From Dyella_B sp035503745 (lineage in GTDB: Bacteria > Pseudomonadota > Gammaproteobacteria > Xanthomonadales > Rhodanobacteraceae), in assembly GCF_035503745.1 (NCBI RefSeq), contig NZ_DATJTC010000043.1:62001-126000 (forward strand): 64,000 nt of DNA, written 5' to 3'. A program made the position numbers and the translations under genes. Below are positions 1-8,787 of the stretch, in pieces (position 1 is the first letter of the stretch; the number at the start of each line of letters is the position of its first letter). The notes beneath the pieces were generated by a model. It was not told the origin of the DNA. It saw only the letters and a program-made list of their open reading frames with translations, and did no database searches.

Positions 1-1
1 T

Positions 2-52
2 GTCATCGATGATTGCAGTAGTGTGCTCACTGCGATGGACGGCAACAACTAA
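2..52 (+). CDS. possible C-terminal end of a gene entering from the left
   Basis: An open frame runs from the window edge to a TAA and would encode a tail ending in MDGNN. It is only 16 codons, so no family can be assigned, and chance is a serious alternative. It is listed because it lies just past the end of the ptsI gene and is the only candidate for what occupies the left edge. Confidence 0.2.
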   Translation, partial: VIDDCSSVLTAMDGNN

Positions 53-117
53 ACGCCGATACAGGCTGGGAAGTGTCCGCGACATTCGTACTAGCGCGTA
101 GTCCCATGACAATGGAT

Positions 118-137
118 CGGCAATGCTTTCATTGCCG
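118..137 (-). terminator. hairpin downstream of ptsI
   Basis: Perfect 8-bp arms CGGCAATG and CATTGCCG enclose a 4-nt loop, 25 bp past the stop of the enzyme I gene. No T-run follows on the minus strand, so intrinsic termination is uncertain. Confidence 0.35.
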
Positions 138-161
138 CTCGCGACGACGCTGCAAGAAAAA

Positions 162-1907
162 CTACTGCCCGCAGCCCACCAGGCTGTTGAGCAGCAGCTC
201 GGCTTCCTCATGCGTGCGCGCGCGGATCAGCAGCGGCGCATGCGCGCGCAGGCGCTCGTGGTCGAGCGTGGCGAGACGGTCGCGCACGTGCAGGATCTGG
301 CTCGGGTGCATGCTGAATTCCTTCAGCCCCAGCGCCAGCAGCAGGGCGGTAAAGTTGACGTCGCCGCCGATTTCCCCGCACAGGCTCACCGGCTTGCCCG
401 CGCGGCGGCCGGCGCCGATCACGTGCGAGAGCAGGCGCAGCAGGGCGGGCTGCAGCGGGTTGTAGATGTTTTCCAGCGCATCGTTGCCGCGGTCGGCAGC
501 GAGCACGTATTGGGCCAGGTCGTTGGTGCCGATGGCGAGAAAGTCGGCGTGTTCCAGCAGCGCGCGCACGTTAATGGCGGCTGCCGGCACTTCGATCATG
601 GCGCCGAGCGCCAGTTTTTCCGGCAGGTCGATGTTTTCGCGTTTCAGTTCCTGCCGCGCCAGCTTGAACAGCGTGCGCACGGCGATCAGTTCGTCCGGCT
701 GGGTCACCATCGGTACCAGCACGCGTACCGGCCCGTAGCAGGCGGCGCGCAGGATGGCGCGGATCTGCGTGGTGAACACGGCCGGATGGCGCAGCGATAG
801 CCGCACGCCGCGTACGCCGAGCGCGGGGTTTTCCTCGCCGCGGATCACCAGGCCCGCGGCGTCCGCCTTGTCGGCGCCCAGGTCCAGCGTGCGGATGGTG
901 ACCGGCGCGCCGCCCATGCCCAGCACCACGTCGCGATAGGCGATGAACTGTTCGTCTTCCGAGGGCAGGCCCTTGTGGCGCAGGAACAGGAATTCGGTGC
1001 GGTACAGACCCACGCCGTCGGCGCCGCGCGCGCGCGCCAGCGCGACATCGCCGGGCGATTCGGCATTGGCCAGCAGGTGTATTTCGATACCGTCGCGGGT
1101 GCGCGTGGGCGCGTTGGCGAGGCTGGCCAGCCGGCGGCCTTCCAGCGCCGCTTCGCGTTGCCAGGCGCGGTAGCGGGCGAGATCCTGCGCGGTGGGGTGC
1201 ACGATCGCTTCACCGTGTTCGGTGTCGAGCAGGATCAGGTCGTCGTCGTGAATGGTGGCCAGGGCGTCGCGTGTGCCCACCAGCATCGGCAGGCTGAGGC
1301 TGCGCGCCAGGATCGCGCTGTGCGAATAGGGGCTGCCCGAACTGGTGATGACGCCCAGCAAGCCGTTGCCGGCCAGGTGCGCCATGTCGGCCGGCGCCAG
1401 GGTGTCGGCAACCAGGATCTCGCCCACGCGCGCGGCGATCTTGCGTTCTTCGACGCTGGTTTGCCGCTGCAGCGCGGAAATGACGCGGCCAATCACTTGG
1501 TCTACGTCTTCCATGCGGCTGCGCAGGTACGGATCGTCCATCCCGGCGAACACGCTGGCCAGGCGGTCGCGCTGTTTTTTCAGCGCGGCGCCGGCGCGGT
1601 AGCGGCCGATGCTGATCATTTCGTCCAGGCCGCGCAGCAGTTCGGCGTCGTCCAGCAGCAGGCTGTGCGCGTCGATGAATTCGTTGACTTCGCGCGCCAG
1701 CGCGCCGTGCAACTTGCCGCGCAGTTCGTGCAGCTCTTGCCGGGCGGTTTCCAGGGCGCCGTGCAGGTGTTCGAGTTCGGAGGAGATTTCCTCCTCGGTC
1801 AGCGGGCGCGTGTCGACCAGGTAGCGGCTGGGCTGGACCAGTCGCGCGCGGCCCAGCGTCATGCCGCGCGAAGCCATGGTGCCGGGCAGGATCTGCCTCA
1901 TCGGCAC
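162..1907 (-). CDS. ptsI: PTS enzyme I (phosphoenolpyruvate-protein phosphotransferase)
   Basis: A 581-aa cytoplasmic protein that would autophosphorylate from phosphoenolpyruvate and pass the phosphate to HPr. Family features seen are the phospho-His loop (SGSPYSHSAI, His near residue 196), a TIM-barrel half with GLYRTEFLF and a catalytic-Cys region near the C-terminus (SLCGEIGGD). Length fits classic enzyme I; no GAF or EIIA fusion is present, so it is not the PtsP form. It is the last gene of the rpoN-hpf-hprK-rapZ-EIIA-HPr run, 118 bp after HPr. An alternative ATG lies two codons in. No sugar permease is encoded nearby, suggesting a regulatory role (inference). Confidence 0.95.
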   Translation of the reverse strand: MPMRQILPGTMASRGMTLGRARLVQPSRYLVDTRPLTEEEISSELEHLHGALETARQELHELRGKLHGALAREVNEFIDAHSLLLDDAELLRGLDEMISIGRYRAGAALKKQRDRLASVFAGMDDPYLRSRMEDVDQVIGRVISALQRQTSVEERKIAARVGEILVADTLAPADMAHLAGNGLLGVITSSGSPYSHSAILARSLSLPMLVGTRDALATIHDDDLILLDTEHGEAIVHPTAQDLARYRAWQREAALEGRRLASLANAPTRTRDGIEIHLLANAESPGDVALARARGADGVGLYRTEFLFLRHKGLPSEDEQFIAYRDVVLGMGGAPVTIRTLDLGADKADAAGLVIRGEENPALGVRGVRLSLRHPAVFTTQIRAILRAACYGPVRVLVPMVTQPDELIAVRTLFKLARQELKRENIDLPEKLALGAMIEVPAAAINVRALLEHADFLAIGTNDLAQYVLAADRGNDALENIYNPLQPALLRLLSHVIGAGRRAGKPVSLCGEIGGDVNFTALLLALGLKEFSMHPSQILHVRDRLATLDHERLRAHAPLLIRARTHEEAELLLNSLVGCGQ

Positions 1908-2025
1908 CCTCCCGCCGGGGTCGGCGCAAGCGGCAAGGAGGGGAGGGCGAACGGCACCGTGCGCAGCGCTGGCGCTGCGTTGCTGTGGGCGTGGCGTTCG
2001 TCGGTCCCGGACCCTTGCTGCATGC

Positions 2026-2295
2026 TTACGCTCCTTCGTCGAATTTGCGATCGAACAGATCCACCACCGCGCTCAAGGCGTTGGTTTCGTCCGGGCCGTC
2101 CGCGCGGACGGTGAGTGGCGTGCCGATGCCGGCGGCCAGCATCATCACGCCCATGATGCTTTGTGCATTCACTTCGCGTCCTTTGCTGATCAGCCAGACG
2201 GTGGATTTGAAACCCTGCACGAGCTGCACCAGCTTGGCCGATGCGCGGGCGTGCAAGCCCAGTTTGTTGGAGACGACAATTTCTTTTTCAAGCAT
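2026..2295 (-). CDS. ptsH: HPr phosphocarrier protein
   Basis: An 89-aa HPr. His15 in GLHARAS is the phosphorylation site used by enzyme I, and Ser46 in NAQSIMGV is the site HPr kinase would modify. Both are at canonical positions, which fits the hprK gene 1.3 kb upstream. The start overlaps the 3' end of the EIIA gene by 8 bp, so translational coupling is likely. It is expected to relay phosphate between enzyme I and the mannose-type EIIA in the cytoplasm. Confidence 0.96.
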   Translation of the reverse strand: MLEKEIVVSNKLGLHARASAKLVQLVQGFKSTVWLISKGREVNAQSIMGVMMLAAGIGTPLTVRADGPDETNALSAVVDLFDRKFDEGA

Positions 2296-2680
2296 GGTCT
2301 ATGAAGATTCCCCCGCGACCGCCGCTGGCCGCGATTTCTGCAAGTTCGTCCAGCGGTTTGTCGGCGTAATTGAGCACGCGCAGCAGCATCGGGAGGTTCA
2401 ATCCTGACACGCAGCGTAGCCTTACCCCTAACGTTCCCAGCGACAATCCGATGTTGCAAGGCGTGGCGCCGTACAAATCGGCCAACACCAGCACGCCTTC
2501 GCCGTGATCCAGTTCACGCGCGTGCTTGGCGGTAAGCGTGCGCATGACATCCGGATCGGCGCGCGCGGGTATCTCAACCGTGGCCACGCGCAGCGGCAGT
2601 TTCGGCAGCACGTGGCGGGCGGCTTTGACCAGGGCCTGGCCGACCGACTCGTGGGTCATCAACAACACGCCGACGCTCAT
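2288..2680 (-). CDS. PTS EIIA component, mannose/fructose type
   Basis: A 130-aa EIIA-Man domain. The start ATG is at 2680 (MSVGVLLMTHESVG), placing the candidate phospho-His at residue 10. The conserved LADLYGATPCNI segment follows near the middle. No EIIB, EIIC or EIID partner lies in the window, so this is probably the output of a regulatory PTS as in other proteobacteria with hprK and rapZ (inference). Upstream in-frame codons overlap rapZ and lack family similarity, which decided the start. Confidence 0.92.
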   Translation of the reverse strand: MSVGVLLMTHESVGQALVKAARHVLPKLPLRVATVEIPARADPDVMRTLTAKHARELDHGEGVLVLADLYGATPCNIGLSLGTLGVRLRCVSGLNLPMLLRVLNYADKPLDELAEIAASGGRGGIFIDHA

Positions 2681-2723
2681 GACACGGCGGCTTCGTTGGG
2701 GTTTGCTTGAGACAGCATGGAGA

Positions 2724-3617
2724 TCACTCAAGTTCACGATGGAAGGTGAGCACGCCTTCGCGCGTGGCGCGGTAGTGCGTGGCCAGTTTTTCGACCAGGT
2801 ACACCGAGCGGTGGCGCCCGCCGGTGCAGCCGATGGAGATGGTGACGTAGCTGCGGTCGTCCGCCTCGAAACGGGGTAGCCAGGCATCGAGCCAGCGCGT
2901 GGTGTCGGCGACGTATTCCTCCACCATCGGCTGGCGTTCGAGGAATTCGCGCACCGGCGCGTCCTTGCCCGAGAGCGGGCGCAGGGTGGGTTCCCAATGC
3001 GGGTTGGGCAGGCAGCGGGCGTCGAACACGAAATCCGAATCCAGCGGCAGGCCACGGCGAAAGGCGAACGACTGAAACATCAGGGTAAGGCCGGCCATGC
3101 TTTGCGCGTAGCCGGTGGCGATCAGGCGGCGCAGCTGGTGCACGTTCAGTTCGGATGAATCGATCACCCGTTCGGCAATGGCCATCAGCGGACGCAGCAG
3201 GCGGCGTTCCTCGGCGATCGCGTCGGACAAGGAGCGCCGGCGCGTGGCCAGCGGATGCCGCCGGCGCGTTTCGGAGAAGCGTTTGGTCAGCACCGCATCG
3301 CTGCAATCGATGAAGATCAGGTGCACCTGCACGGTTTCGGCGAGCGCCGAGAGCACCTGGGGCATGTGCTGGAAGTCTTCGTCGCGGTTGCGTACATCCA
3401 CGCCCACGGCGATGCGGCGGCGGTGGCTGTCGCCGCGCGTGGCCGCTTCCACCAGCTGCGGCAGCAGCGCGCTGGGCAGGTTGTCGACGCAGTAGAACTC
3501 CAGGTCTTCCAGTGCGCGCAGCGCCACGGTCTTGCCGCCCCCGGACATGCCGGTAAGCACCACCAGGTGAATGGCGTTCGGATCGTCGGCCATCAGGAGG
3601 CTTTCGGTCTGGCTCAT
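2724..3617 (-). CDS. rapZ: RNase adapter protein RapZ
   Basis: A 297-aa RapZ (YvcJ) family protein. The N-terminal half has a P-loop, GMSGGGKT at residues 23-30, followed by LEFYCVDNLP. The C-terminal half contains the conserved CTGGRHRSVYLVEKLA segment. In enterobacteria RapZ delivers GlmZ/GlmY small RNAs to RNase E and so controls glucosamine-6-phosphate synthase; whether that circuit exists here is unknown. The gene is 4 bp after hprK and upstream of EIIA, the classic rpoN-cluster position. Confidence 0.95.
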   Translation of the reverse strand: MSQTESLLMADDPNAIHLVVLTGMSGGGKTVALRALEDLEFYCVDNLPSALLPQLVEAATRGDSHRRRIAVGVDVRNRDEDFQHMPQVLSALAETVQVHLIFIDCSDAVLTKRFSETRRRHPLATRRRSLSDAIAEERRLLRPLMAIAERVIDSSELNVHQLRRLIATGYAQSMAGLTLMFQSFAFRRGLPLDSDFVFDARCLPNPHWEPTLRPLSGKDAPVREFLERQPMVEEYVADTTRWLDAWLPRFEADDRSYVTISIGCTGGRHRSVYLVEKLATHYRATREGVLTFHRELE

Positions 3618-3621
3618 GAGG

Positions 3622-4572
3622 TCACCAAGGAGGAAGTCGACGCATCTGGTGGGCCTGCCGGTCCATGAAGCTCAGCGCCGGATCGATGCCCTTGCTCTTG
3701 AGCATATGGCTGCGTACGGCCGCTTCCACCAGCACGGCAAGGTTGCGGCCGGGCGCGACGGGCAGGGTAATCATCGGCACCTTCACATCGAAGATTTCGC
3801 GGTGCCCGACGTCGCCGGTCAGGCGCGTCATGGCATCGAGGGGTTCGCCCTCGCGCATGGTTTTCAGATGCACGACCAGGCGCAGGTACTTGGACGTTTT
3901 TACCGAGGTGTGGCCGAACATCTCGCGCACGTTGAGCACGCCCAGGCCGCGCACTTCCAGCAGGTCCTGCAGCAGCTCGGGGCAGGCGCCGTCGATGACG
4001 TCCGGCGCGATCAGGGTGAATTCGGGCGCGTCGTCGGCGACCAGGCGGTGGCCGCGGCTGATCAGTTCCAGCGCCAGCTCGCTTTTGCCCGAGCCCGCTT
4101 CGCCGGTGATGAGCACGCCGATCGAAAACACCTCCAGCAGCACGCCGTGCAGGGTCAGGCGTGGCGCCATGGTGCGCGCCAGGTGGTATTGCATCCAGGT
4201 CAAAAGCTCGTGCCCGCGCTTGGCGCTGATCCACAGCGGGGTGTTGGTTTCCTCGGCCACCTCGCGCAGGTCCGCCGGGATCGGCTGGTCTTTGGTCACG
4301 ATGAAGGCGACCGGGTGGGTGGCTGCGGCCTTGTGGATCACTTCCCAGCGTTGGCGCGAATCCAGGCCGTCGAGATAGCTCAGTTCCTCGGTGCCCACGA
4401 TCTGGATCTTGTTGGGGTAGATCACGTTGAGATAGCCCACCAGCGAGGGCCGGCGGGCGGGGGTGGAGCCGTATTCCAGCACGCGCGATTCGCCACGCAT
4501 GCCCGCGACCCAGCGTAGCGCCATGCGCTCGTGGATATCGTCGAAGAGTTGTCTTGCGGTGAGGCGATCCAA
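3622..4572 (-). CDS. hprK: HPr kinase/phosphorylase
   Basis: A 316-aa bifunctional enzyme expected to phosphorylate or dephosphorylate HPr on Ser46. Visible are LHG with His142, the Walker A motif GEAGSGKS at residues 157-164, and the family signature EVRGLGVLNVREMFG. The frame extends upstream, but the N-terminus matches the family from a TTG at 4572 (MDRLTARQLF), preceded by AAAGGAA at a normal distance, so a TTG start was chosen. It is separated from hpf by a strong hairpin. Confidence 0.93.
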   Translation of the reverse strand: MDRLTARQLFDDIHERMALRWVAGMRGESRVLEYGSTPARRPSLVGYLNVIYPNKIQIVGTEELSYLDGLDSRQRWEVIHKAAATHPVAFIVTKDQPIPADLREVAEETNTPLWISAKRGHELLTWMQYHLARTMAPRLTLHGVLLEVFSIGVLITGEAGSGKSELALELISRGHRLVADDAPEFTLIAPDVIDGACPELLQDLLEVRGLGVLNVREMFGHTSVKTSKYLRLVVHLKTMREGEPLDAMTRLTGDVGHREIFDVKVPMITLPVAPGRNLAVLVEAAVRSHMLKSKGIDPALSFMDRQAHQMRRLPPW

Positions 4573-4676
4573 GGGCGTTCCTTTGCGCCGCGGGGGGCCT
4601 GGGCGAGGCGGCGGCGGGAACATTGTGCCAGTTCGAGCCCGGCGGCGCGTCTGGGCGCGGCCTGATCGGGTGAAAT

Positions 4677-4700
4677 CGCCCGCCCCGGAGGGGGCGGGCG
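4677..4700 (-). terminator. hairpin between hpf and hprK
   Basis: Perfect 10-bp GC-only arms (CGCCCGCCCC and GGGGCGGGCG) with a 4-nt loop start 9 bp after the hpf stop. On the minus strand ATTTC follows. It could terminate or attenuate transcription between the rpoN-hpf part and the hprK-rapZ-PTS part of the cluster, or protect the mRNA end. Confidence 0.55.
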
Positions 4701-4708
4701 GAGGGGGG

Positions 4709-5032
4709 TCAGACGTATTGGCGAACCTCGCGCACTTCGCGCTGGTGTTTGTTGCACAGCTTTTCACGGTAGCGGCGAAGCTGGGTCAGGAGCGTGTCGA
4801 AGAGGTGGTCGATGGAGACGTACATGTCGTTCTCGGCGGCCGTGGCGTGCAGCGATCTACCCGCCACCATGAGCGTTCCTTCCGCGCGTTGCTGCAACTT
4901 GTCCACGGAAAGCACGACGTTCAGGCTGACTATGCGGTCGTCGAGGCGGGTCAATCGATCGAGCTTGGACTCGGCATGATCGCGCAGAGCCCTGGTGACA
5001 TCGATCTTTTGGCCACTGAGTTGGAATTGCAT
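4709..5032 (-). CDS. hpf: ribosome hibernation promoting factor, short form
   Basis: A 107-aa protein of the HPF/YfiA family (sigma-54 modulation protein family), which binds the 30S decoding region in stationary phase and promotes 70S or 100S inactive particles. It shows the family start MQFQLSGQKIDVTRALRDH. The long-form C-terminal dimerisation domain is absent, so it is the short type. Its position immediately downstream of rpoN is typical of proteobacteria. Confidence 0.94.
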   Translation of the reverse strand: MQFQLSGQKIDVTRALRDHAESKLDRLTRLDDRIVSLNVVLSVDKLQQRAEGTLMVAGRSLHATAAENDMYVSIDHLFDTLLTQLRRYREKLCNKHQREVREVRQYV

Positions 5033-5194
5033 GGTACGCCTCCTTCTAGAGCTGCCGCCGGGGGCGGCGTTGATCGATGCGCTGATCGCCGTGAAACGAT
5101 CATTGCACCGTGAAGCTAAACCTTGATCTTGAATATGGGAACGCTCCGTCTGGCCGCAAGTTCCGAGTCGTGATGCCTTAACGACGCGAAGGAT

Positions 5195-6682
5195 TCAGCT
5201 ACTGCGCTGTCGTTCGCTGGAACTGGGAATGCGGAGAATTTCGCGGTATTTCGCGACGGTGCGGCGGGCGACCTGAATGCCCTTGCCATGCAGCTCTTCG
5301 GCGAGCGCCTGGTCCGACAGCGGCTTGCGCGGATCTTCGCCGTCGACGAGCTTGCGCAGCATGGCCTGGATGGCGGTGGCCGATGCACTGCCGCCATCTT
5401 CGGTGGACACGCCGCTGGAAAAGAAATACTTCAACTCGTAGGTGCCGCGCGGCGTATGAATGTATTTGCGGGTAGTTACACGTGAAATGGTCGATTCGTG
5501 CATACCTACCTCCTCAGCTACTTCGCGCAACACCAGCGGCTGCATCGCTTCGGGACCGTAGTCCAGGAAAGCGCTTTGCCTGCGTACGATGGCTTCGGCC
5601 ACCTTAAGCAGTGTTTCGGCACGGGACTCCAAACTCTTGATGAGCCACCGCGCTTCCTGCAACTGACCACGCATCCAGCTCGCATCGTCGCTGCGGGCCT
5701 GCGCGATTAGACTGCAATAGTGATGGTTAAGACTTAGTTTGGGCTGGCTGTCGGGGTTCAAAACGACCCGCCAGCGGGTGCCTTCCTTGCGGGCGTAGAC
5801 GTCGGGCGCCACATATTCCACCGGGGTGGTGTCCATGGCGGCGCCGGGGCGCGGGTCCAGGCTGCGGATCAGGATGGCGGCGGCGGTGGTGTCTTCCTCG
5901 CCGGCATGAAGCCGTCGCGCAAGCTTGGCCATGTCGTTGCGCGCCAAAAGCTCCAGTTCGCTTTCGACGATGCGCAAGGCCAGTTCCCGATGCGGCGTGG
6001 CCGGATCGAACTGTTCCAGCTGCGCGCGCAGGCAATCCTGCAAGTCGATGCTGCCCACGCCGGCCGGATCGAAGCGTTGCAGCTGCCGGCGCACGCTTTC
6101 CACTTCGTCCAGCGTGGCCTTCAGATGCGGCGGCAGCGCGGCGAGTACCGCGTCCAGGCCTTCGCCCAGATACCCATCGGTATTGAGCGCGTCGATCAGG
6201 ACCGTGGCGATGGCCTTGGCGCGCGGATCCATCGGCGTGAGATTAAGCTGCCACAGCAGGTGTTCCTGCAGGGACTCCGGCGCCGCGTTCTGCGGCTCTA
6301 TACCGTCTTCGTCGCGGTTGTTCTGGCTGTTGCCGTTGCCGCTGCCGTTGGTGGAGGAGAAATCGATCGGCTGGTCGGTGCTGATGTCGGCTTCGGTCCA
6401 CTCCGGCGCTTCGTCGTTTTCGCTGCGGGTGGACGAATCGCTGTTGCCCGAAAGCGCGGACTGGAATTCGGCTTCGAATTCATCCTCCGTCTCGGCTTCG
6501 TCCTGCTCCGGGTCGGCGTCCTCGGCAAACTCCAGCAGCGGGTTGGCCTCGGCGAGCTGGCGCAACTCCGCGGCCAGCTCCAGTTGCGACAATTGCAGTA
6601 GCCGGATGGCCTGCTGCAATTGCGGCGTGAGAGCCAGTTGCTGATTGAGGCGGAACTGAAGTCCGGGTTTCATGCCTGCCAA
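5195..6682 (-). CDS. rpoN: RNA polymerase sigma-54 factor
   Basis: A 495-aa sigma-54. The Gln/Leu-rich activator-interacting region is at the N-terminus (QQLALTPQLQQAIRLLQL), followed by a long acidic linker of about residues 50-115. A core-binding region, a helix-turn-helix near ESTISRVTTRK and the RpoN box ARRTVAKYRE at residues 472-481 complete it. It would direct polymerase to -24/-12 promoters. It follows lptB by 133 bp. An ATG three codons in (MKPGL) is an equally plausible start. Confidence 0.97.
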   Translation of the reverse strand: MAGMKPGLQFRLNQQLALTPQLQQAIRLLQLSQLELAAELRQLAEANPLLEFAEDADPEQDEAETEDEFEAEFQSALSGNSDSSTRSENDEAPEWTEADISTDQPIDFSSTNGSGNGNSQNNRDEDGIEPQNAAPESLQEHLLWQLNLTPMDPRAKAIATVLIDALNTDGYLGEGLDAVLAALPPHLKATLDEVESVRRQLQRFDPAGVGSIDLQDCLRAQLEQFDPATPHRELALRIVESELELLARNDMAKLARRLHAGEEDTTAAAILIRSLDPRPGAAMDTTPVEYVAPDVYARKEGTRWRVVLNPDSQPKLSLNHHYCSLIAQARSDDASWMRGQLQEARWLIKSLESRAETLLKVAEAIVRRQSAFLDYGPEAMQPLVLREVAEEVGMHESTISRVTTRKYIHTPRGTYELKYFFSSGVSTEDGGSASATAIQAMLRKLVDGEDPRKPLSDQALAEELHGKGIQVARRTVAKYREILRIPSSSERQRSS

Positions 6683-6815
6683 AGTGGTGAATTCGGCATC
6701 ATCCTAACCCTTCGCCGGAGTGCCGGCCATAGCTGCGCCGGCAGGAAGCGCGAGCCGCATCCGCGGATGTGAAACGGCGCAAATTGCCGCTTGTGCGGCG
6801 GGTTTGAATGGAGTA

Positions 6816-7532
6816 TTACAGTCGGAATTCCCGCCCCAGATACACTTCGCGCACTTTTTCGTCCGCCAGGATGTGCGCGGGGGTGCCGCGCGAGAGCACC
6901 TCGCCCTCGTTCATGATGTAGGCGCGGTCGCAGATGCCCAGGGTTTCGCGCACATTGTGGTCGGTGATCAGTACGCCGATGCCGCGCTCTTTCAGATGCC
7001 GCACGATGCGCTGGATTTCCCCGACCGAGATCGGGTCCACGCCGGCGAACGGTTCGTCCAGCAGCATGTAGCGTGGCTCGGCGGCCAGCGCGCGGGCGAT
7101 TTCCACGCGGCGCCGCTCGCCACCGGAGAGGCTGATGCCTTTCTGGCCGGCGATATGTGCGATTTTCAGTTCGTCCAGCAGGCTTTCCAGTTGCGCGTCG
7201 CGCTTGCGCTGGTCCGGCTCGCGCAGTTCCAGCACGGCCATGATGTTGTCGGCCACGCTGAGACGGCGAAATACCGAGGCCTCCTGCGGCAGGTAGCCGA
7301 TGCCGAGCTTGGCGCGCGCGTGCATCGGCAGGCCGGTGATGTCCTGCTTGTCGAGCTTGATGGCGCCGCCATCGGCTTCGATCAGGCCCACGATCATGTA
7401 GAAGCAGGTGGTCTTGCCCGCGCCGTTGGGGCCGAGCAGGCCGACCACTTCGCCCTGGCGGATGGAGAACTGGAAATCGCGCACGACCTGGCGTGCGCGG
7501 AAACTTTTTTGCAGGCCTTCAGCGGAAAGCAT
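6816..7532 (-). CDS. lptB: LPS export ABC transporter ATPase LptB
   Basis: A 238-aa ATPase with Walker A GPNGAGKT (residues 34-41), an ABC signature LSGGERRR, Walker B ending in LLDEPF and a DHN switch motif. LptB works as a dimer with LptF/LptG to pull LPS from the inner membrane into the LptC-LptA bridge. It follows lptA by 9 bp. LptF and LptG are not in the window, as usual when they form a separate operon. Confidence 0.96.
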   Translation of the reverse strand: MLSAEGLQKSFRARQVVRDFQFSIRQGEVVGLLGPNGAGKTTCFYMIVGLIEADGGAIKLDKQDITGLPMHARAKLGIGYLPQEASVFRRLSVADNIMAVLELREPDQRKRDAQLESLLDELKIAHIAGQKGISLSGGERRRVEIARALAAEPRYMLLDEPFAGVDPISVGEIQRIVRHLKERGIGVLITDHNVRETLGICDRAYIMNEGEVLSRGTPAHILADEKVREVYLGREFRL

Positions 7533-7541
7533 GAGTCGCGG

Positions 7542-8174
7542 TTATCCCTTGCTCGGCGCGCTGCTGGCAGGCGCCGGTGTGGTCGGTGAACTGGAAGACG
7601 ATGCCGGCTTGGACGTGCCCGGTGCCGGCTTGGCGGGCGCCCCCTGCTTGGCGTTCTTCGGCGGCGGCAGCGGTTTCTGCTTGGGCAGGAACGTCATGGT
7701 CACCGGACCTTCGTTGCCGCTCTCGCCGACCATGTAGCCGGTGTTGGTGTTGTAGGTGAGCTTGGCGCCGTGGGCGTCGCCCTTGTTTTGCTGGTGCACG
7801 ACCGCGTGGCCGGTGAGGATGGCGATGCTGTTGACGTTGTCGTAGTACAGCTGGTCGGCATCGCCGGTCATCAGGTTGCCGTTGTCGTCGATCTGCTCGA
7901 TATGCGGGCGCTTCTGTGGCGTGCCGGTCACGATGATGTGATCGACCGTGGTGTCATCCTTGGCCGTCCAGATCTTGGCGACTTCGCCGGTCAGCTTCAT
8001 CGTGCCCTGGGTGATCAGGATGTCGCCGGTGAAGGTGCTGACCGAGTTGGGTTCGTTGTAGCCGTCCATGTTGTGGGCATGGACGACGTGGATCGGCTGG
8101 TTGCGGTCATCCTGCCTTGCCAACGCCGGCTGCAGGAATAAGAGACCTGCAGTCAACAGGCTTAGCCGCAGCAT
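7542..8174 (-). CDS. lptA: LPS transport periplasmic protein LptA
   Basis: About 210 aa. From the ATG at 8174 a signal peptide (MLRLSLLTAGLLFLQPALA) is followed by an OstA/LptA beta-jellyroll domain (FTGDILITQGTMKLTGEVAKIW) and a Pro/Ser/Thr-rich tail. LptA links LptC to LptD across the periplasm. The frame extends 12 codons upstream, but that part has no signal-like character. The chosen start lies inside lptC, giving an overlap of about 68 bp. Confidence 0.9.
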   Translation of the reverse strand: MLRLSLLTAGLLFLQPALARQDDRNQPIHVVHAHNMDGYNEPNSVSTFTGDILITQGTMKLTGEVAKIWTAKDDTTVDHIIVTGTPQKRPHIEQIDDNGNLMTGDADQLYYDNVNSIAILTGHAVVHQQNKGDAHGAKLTYNTNTGYMVGESGNEGPVTMTFLPKQKPLPPPKNAKQGAPAKPAPGTSKPASSSSSPTTPAPASSAPSKG

Positions 8175-8787
8175 TGTTTTGGCTTGAATACAGCAGGCCG
8201 TGCACGTCATTGAGCAACTCCAGATGGTTATCGTTTAGGTTGGCGCGCATGCCAACGCCGTGCATGACGCTTGCTCCCTGCGTCATGATGGCCGGATCCG
8301 CGGTTTGGATGCGGTTCTCCTTGGGCCAGCCGGTGACATTGGAACTGCATAATGTTGCCACGGGGCTCAATGCCCCCGACGGTTTTTGAATGAAGGCCGG
8401 GCGTTGCATGTAGACCGGGCCGTTGAGCTGCATCAGCGTACCGCTCTTGTTGACCCAACCGTATGGCGCGTTGCCTTGCCAATCGGGTACGCCCGGTTTT
8501 TTTGCCTTGATGTCGAACACGGGCGAGTTGATGTACATCGACTCGTCACCGGCGCGACGGTCCATGCGCGGCGCGCGCATGGTGAAGCTGAGCTGGCCGT
8601 TGACGTCGTAACTCCATACGGTGGAGTCGTACAGCAGATAGTCGGAGATCGGCGGCCCGATGAACTCGTTGACCGGCGTGCTGCCCGCCACCCAGCGCTG
8701 CAGAAACCAGCTGGCGGGAGCGGCGATGGCCAGGAACACGATCGTGGCGGTGGTGCGGTTGTCGCGCAGGTATTGGCGAAGGTTCAT
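8107..8787 (-). CDS. lptC: LPS export protein LptC
   Basis: 226 aa, beginning at the ATG at 8787. One N-terminal membrane anchor (about residues 14-30) precedes a periplasmic LptC domain with YDSTVWSYDVNGQLSFTMRA. It would receive LPS from LptBFG and hand it to LptA. It overlaps kdsC upstream by 4 bp and lptA downstream by about 68 bp, so the block is tightly coupled. The frame continues far upstream of the start, but only as an artefact inside kdsC. Confidence 0.9.
   Translation of the reverse strand: MNLRQYLRDNRTTATIVFLAIAAPASWFLQRWVAGSTPVNEFIGPPISDYLLYDSTVWSYDVNGQLSFTMRAPRMDRRAGDESMYINSPVFDIKAKKPGVPDWQGNAPYGWVNKSGTLMQLNGPVYMQRPAFIQKPSGALSPVATLCSSNVTGWPKENRIQTADPAIMTQGASVMHGVGMRANLNDNHLELLNDVHGLLYSSQNNAAAKPVDCRSLIPAAGVGKAG

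Noticed and set aside
123..800. Plus-strand frame opposite ptsI
   Set aside because: Antisense of a clear enzyme I; no domain or ribosome-binding site.
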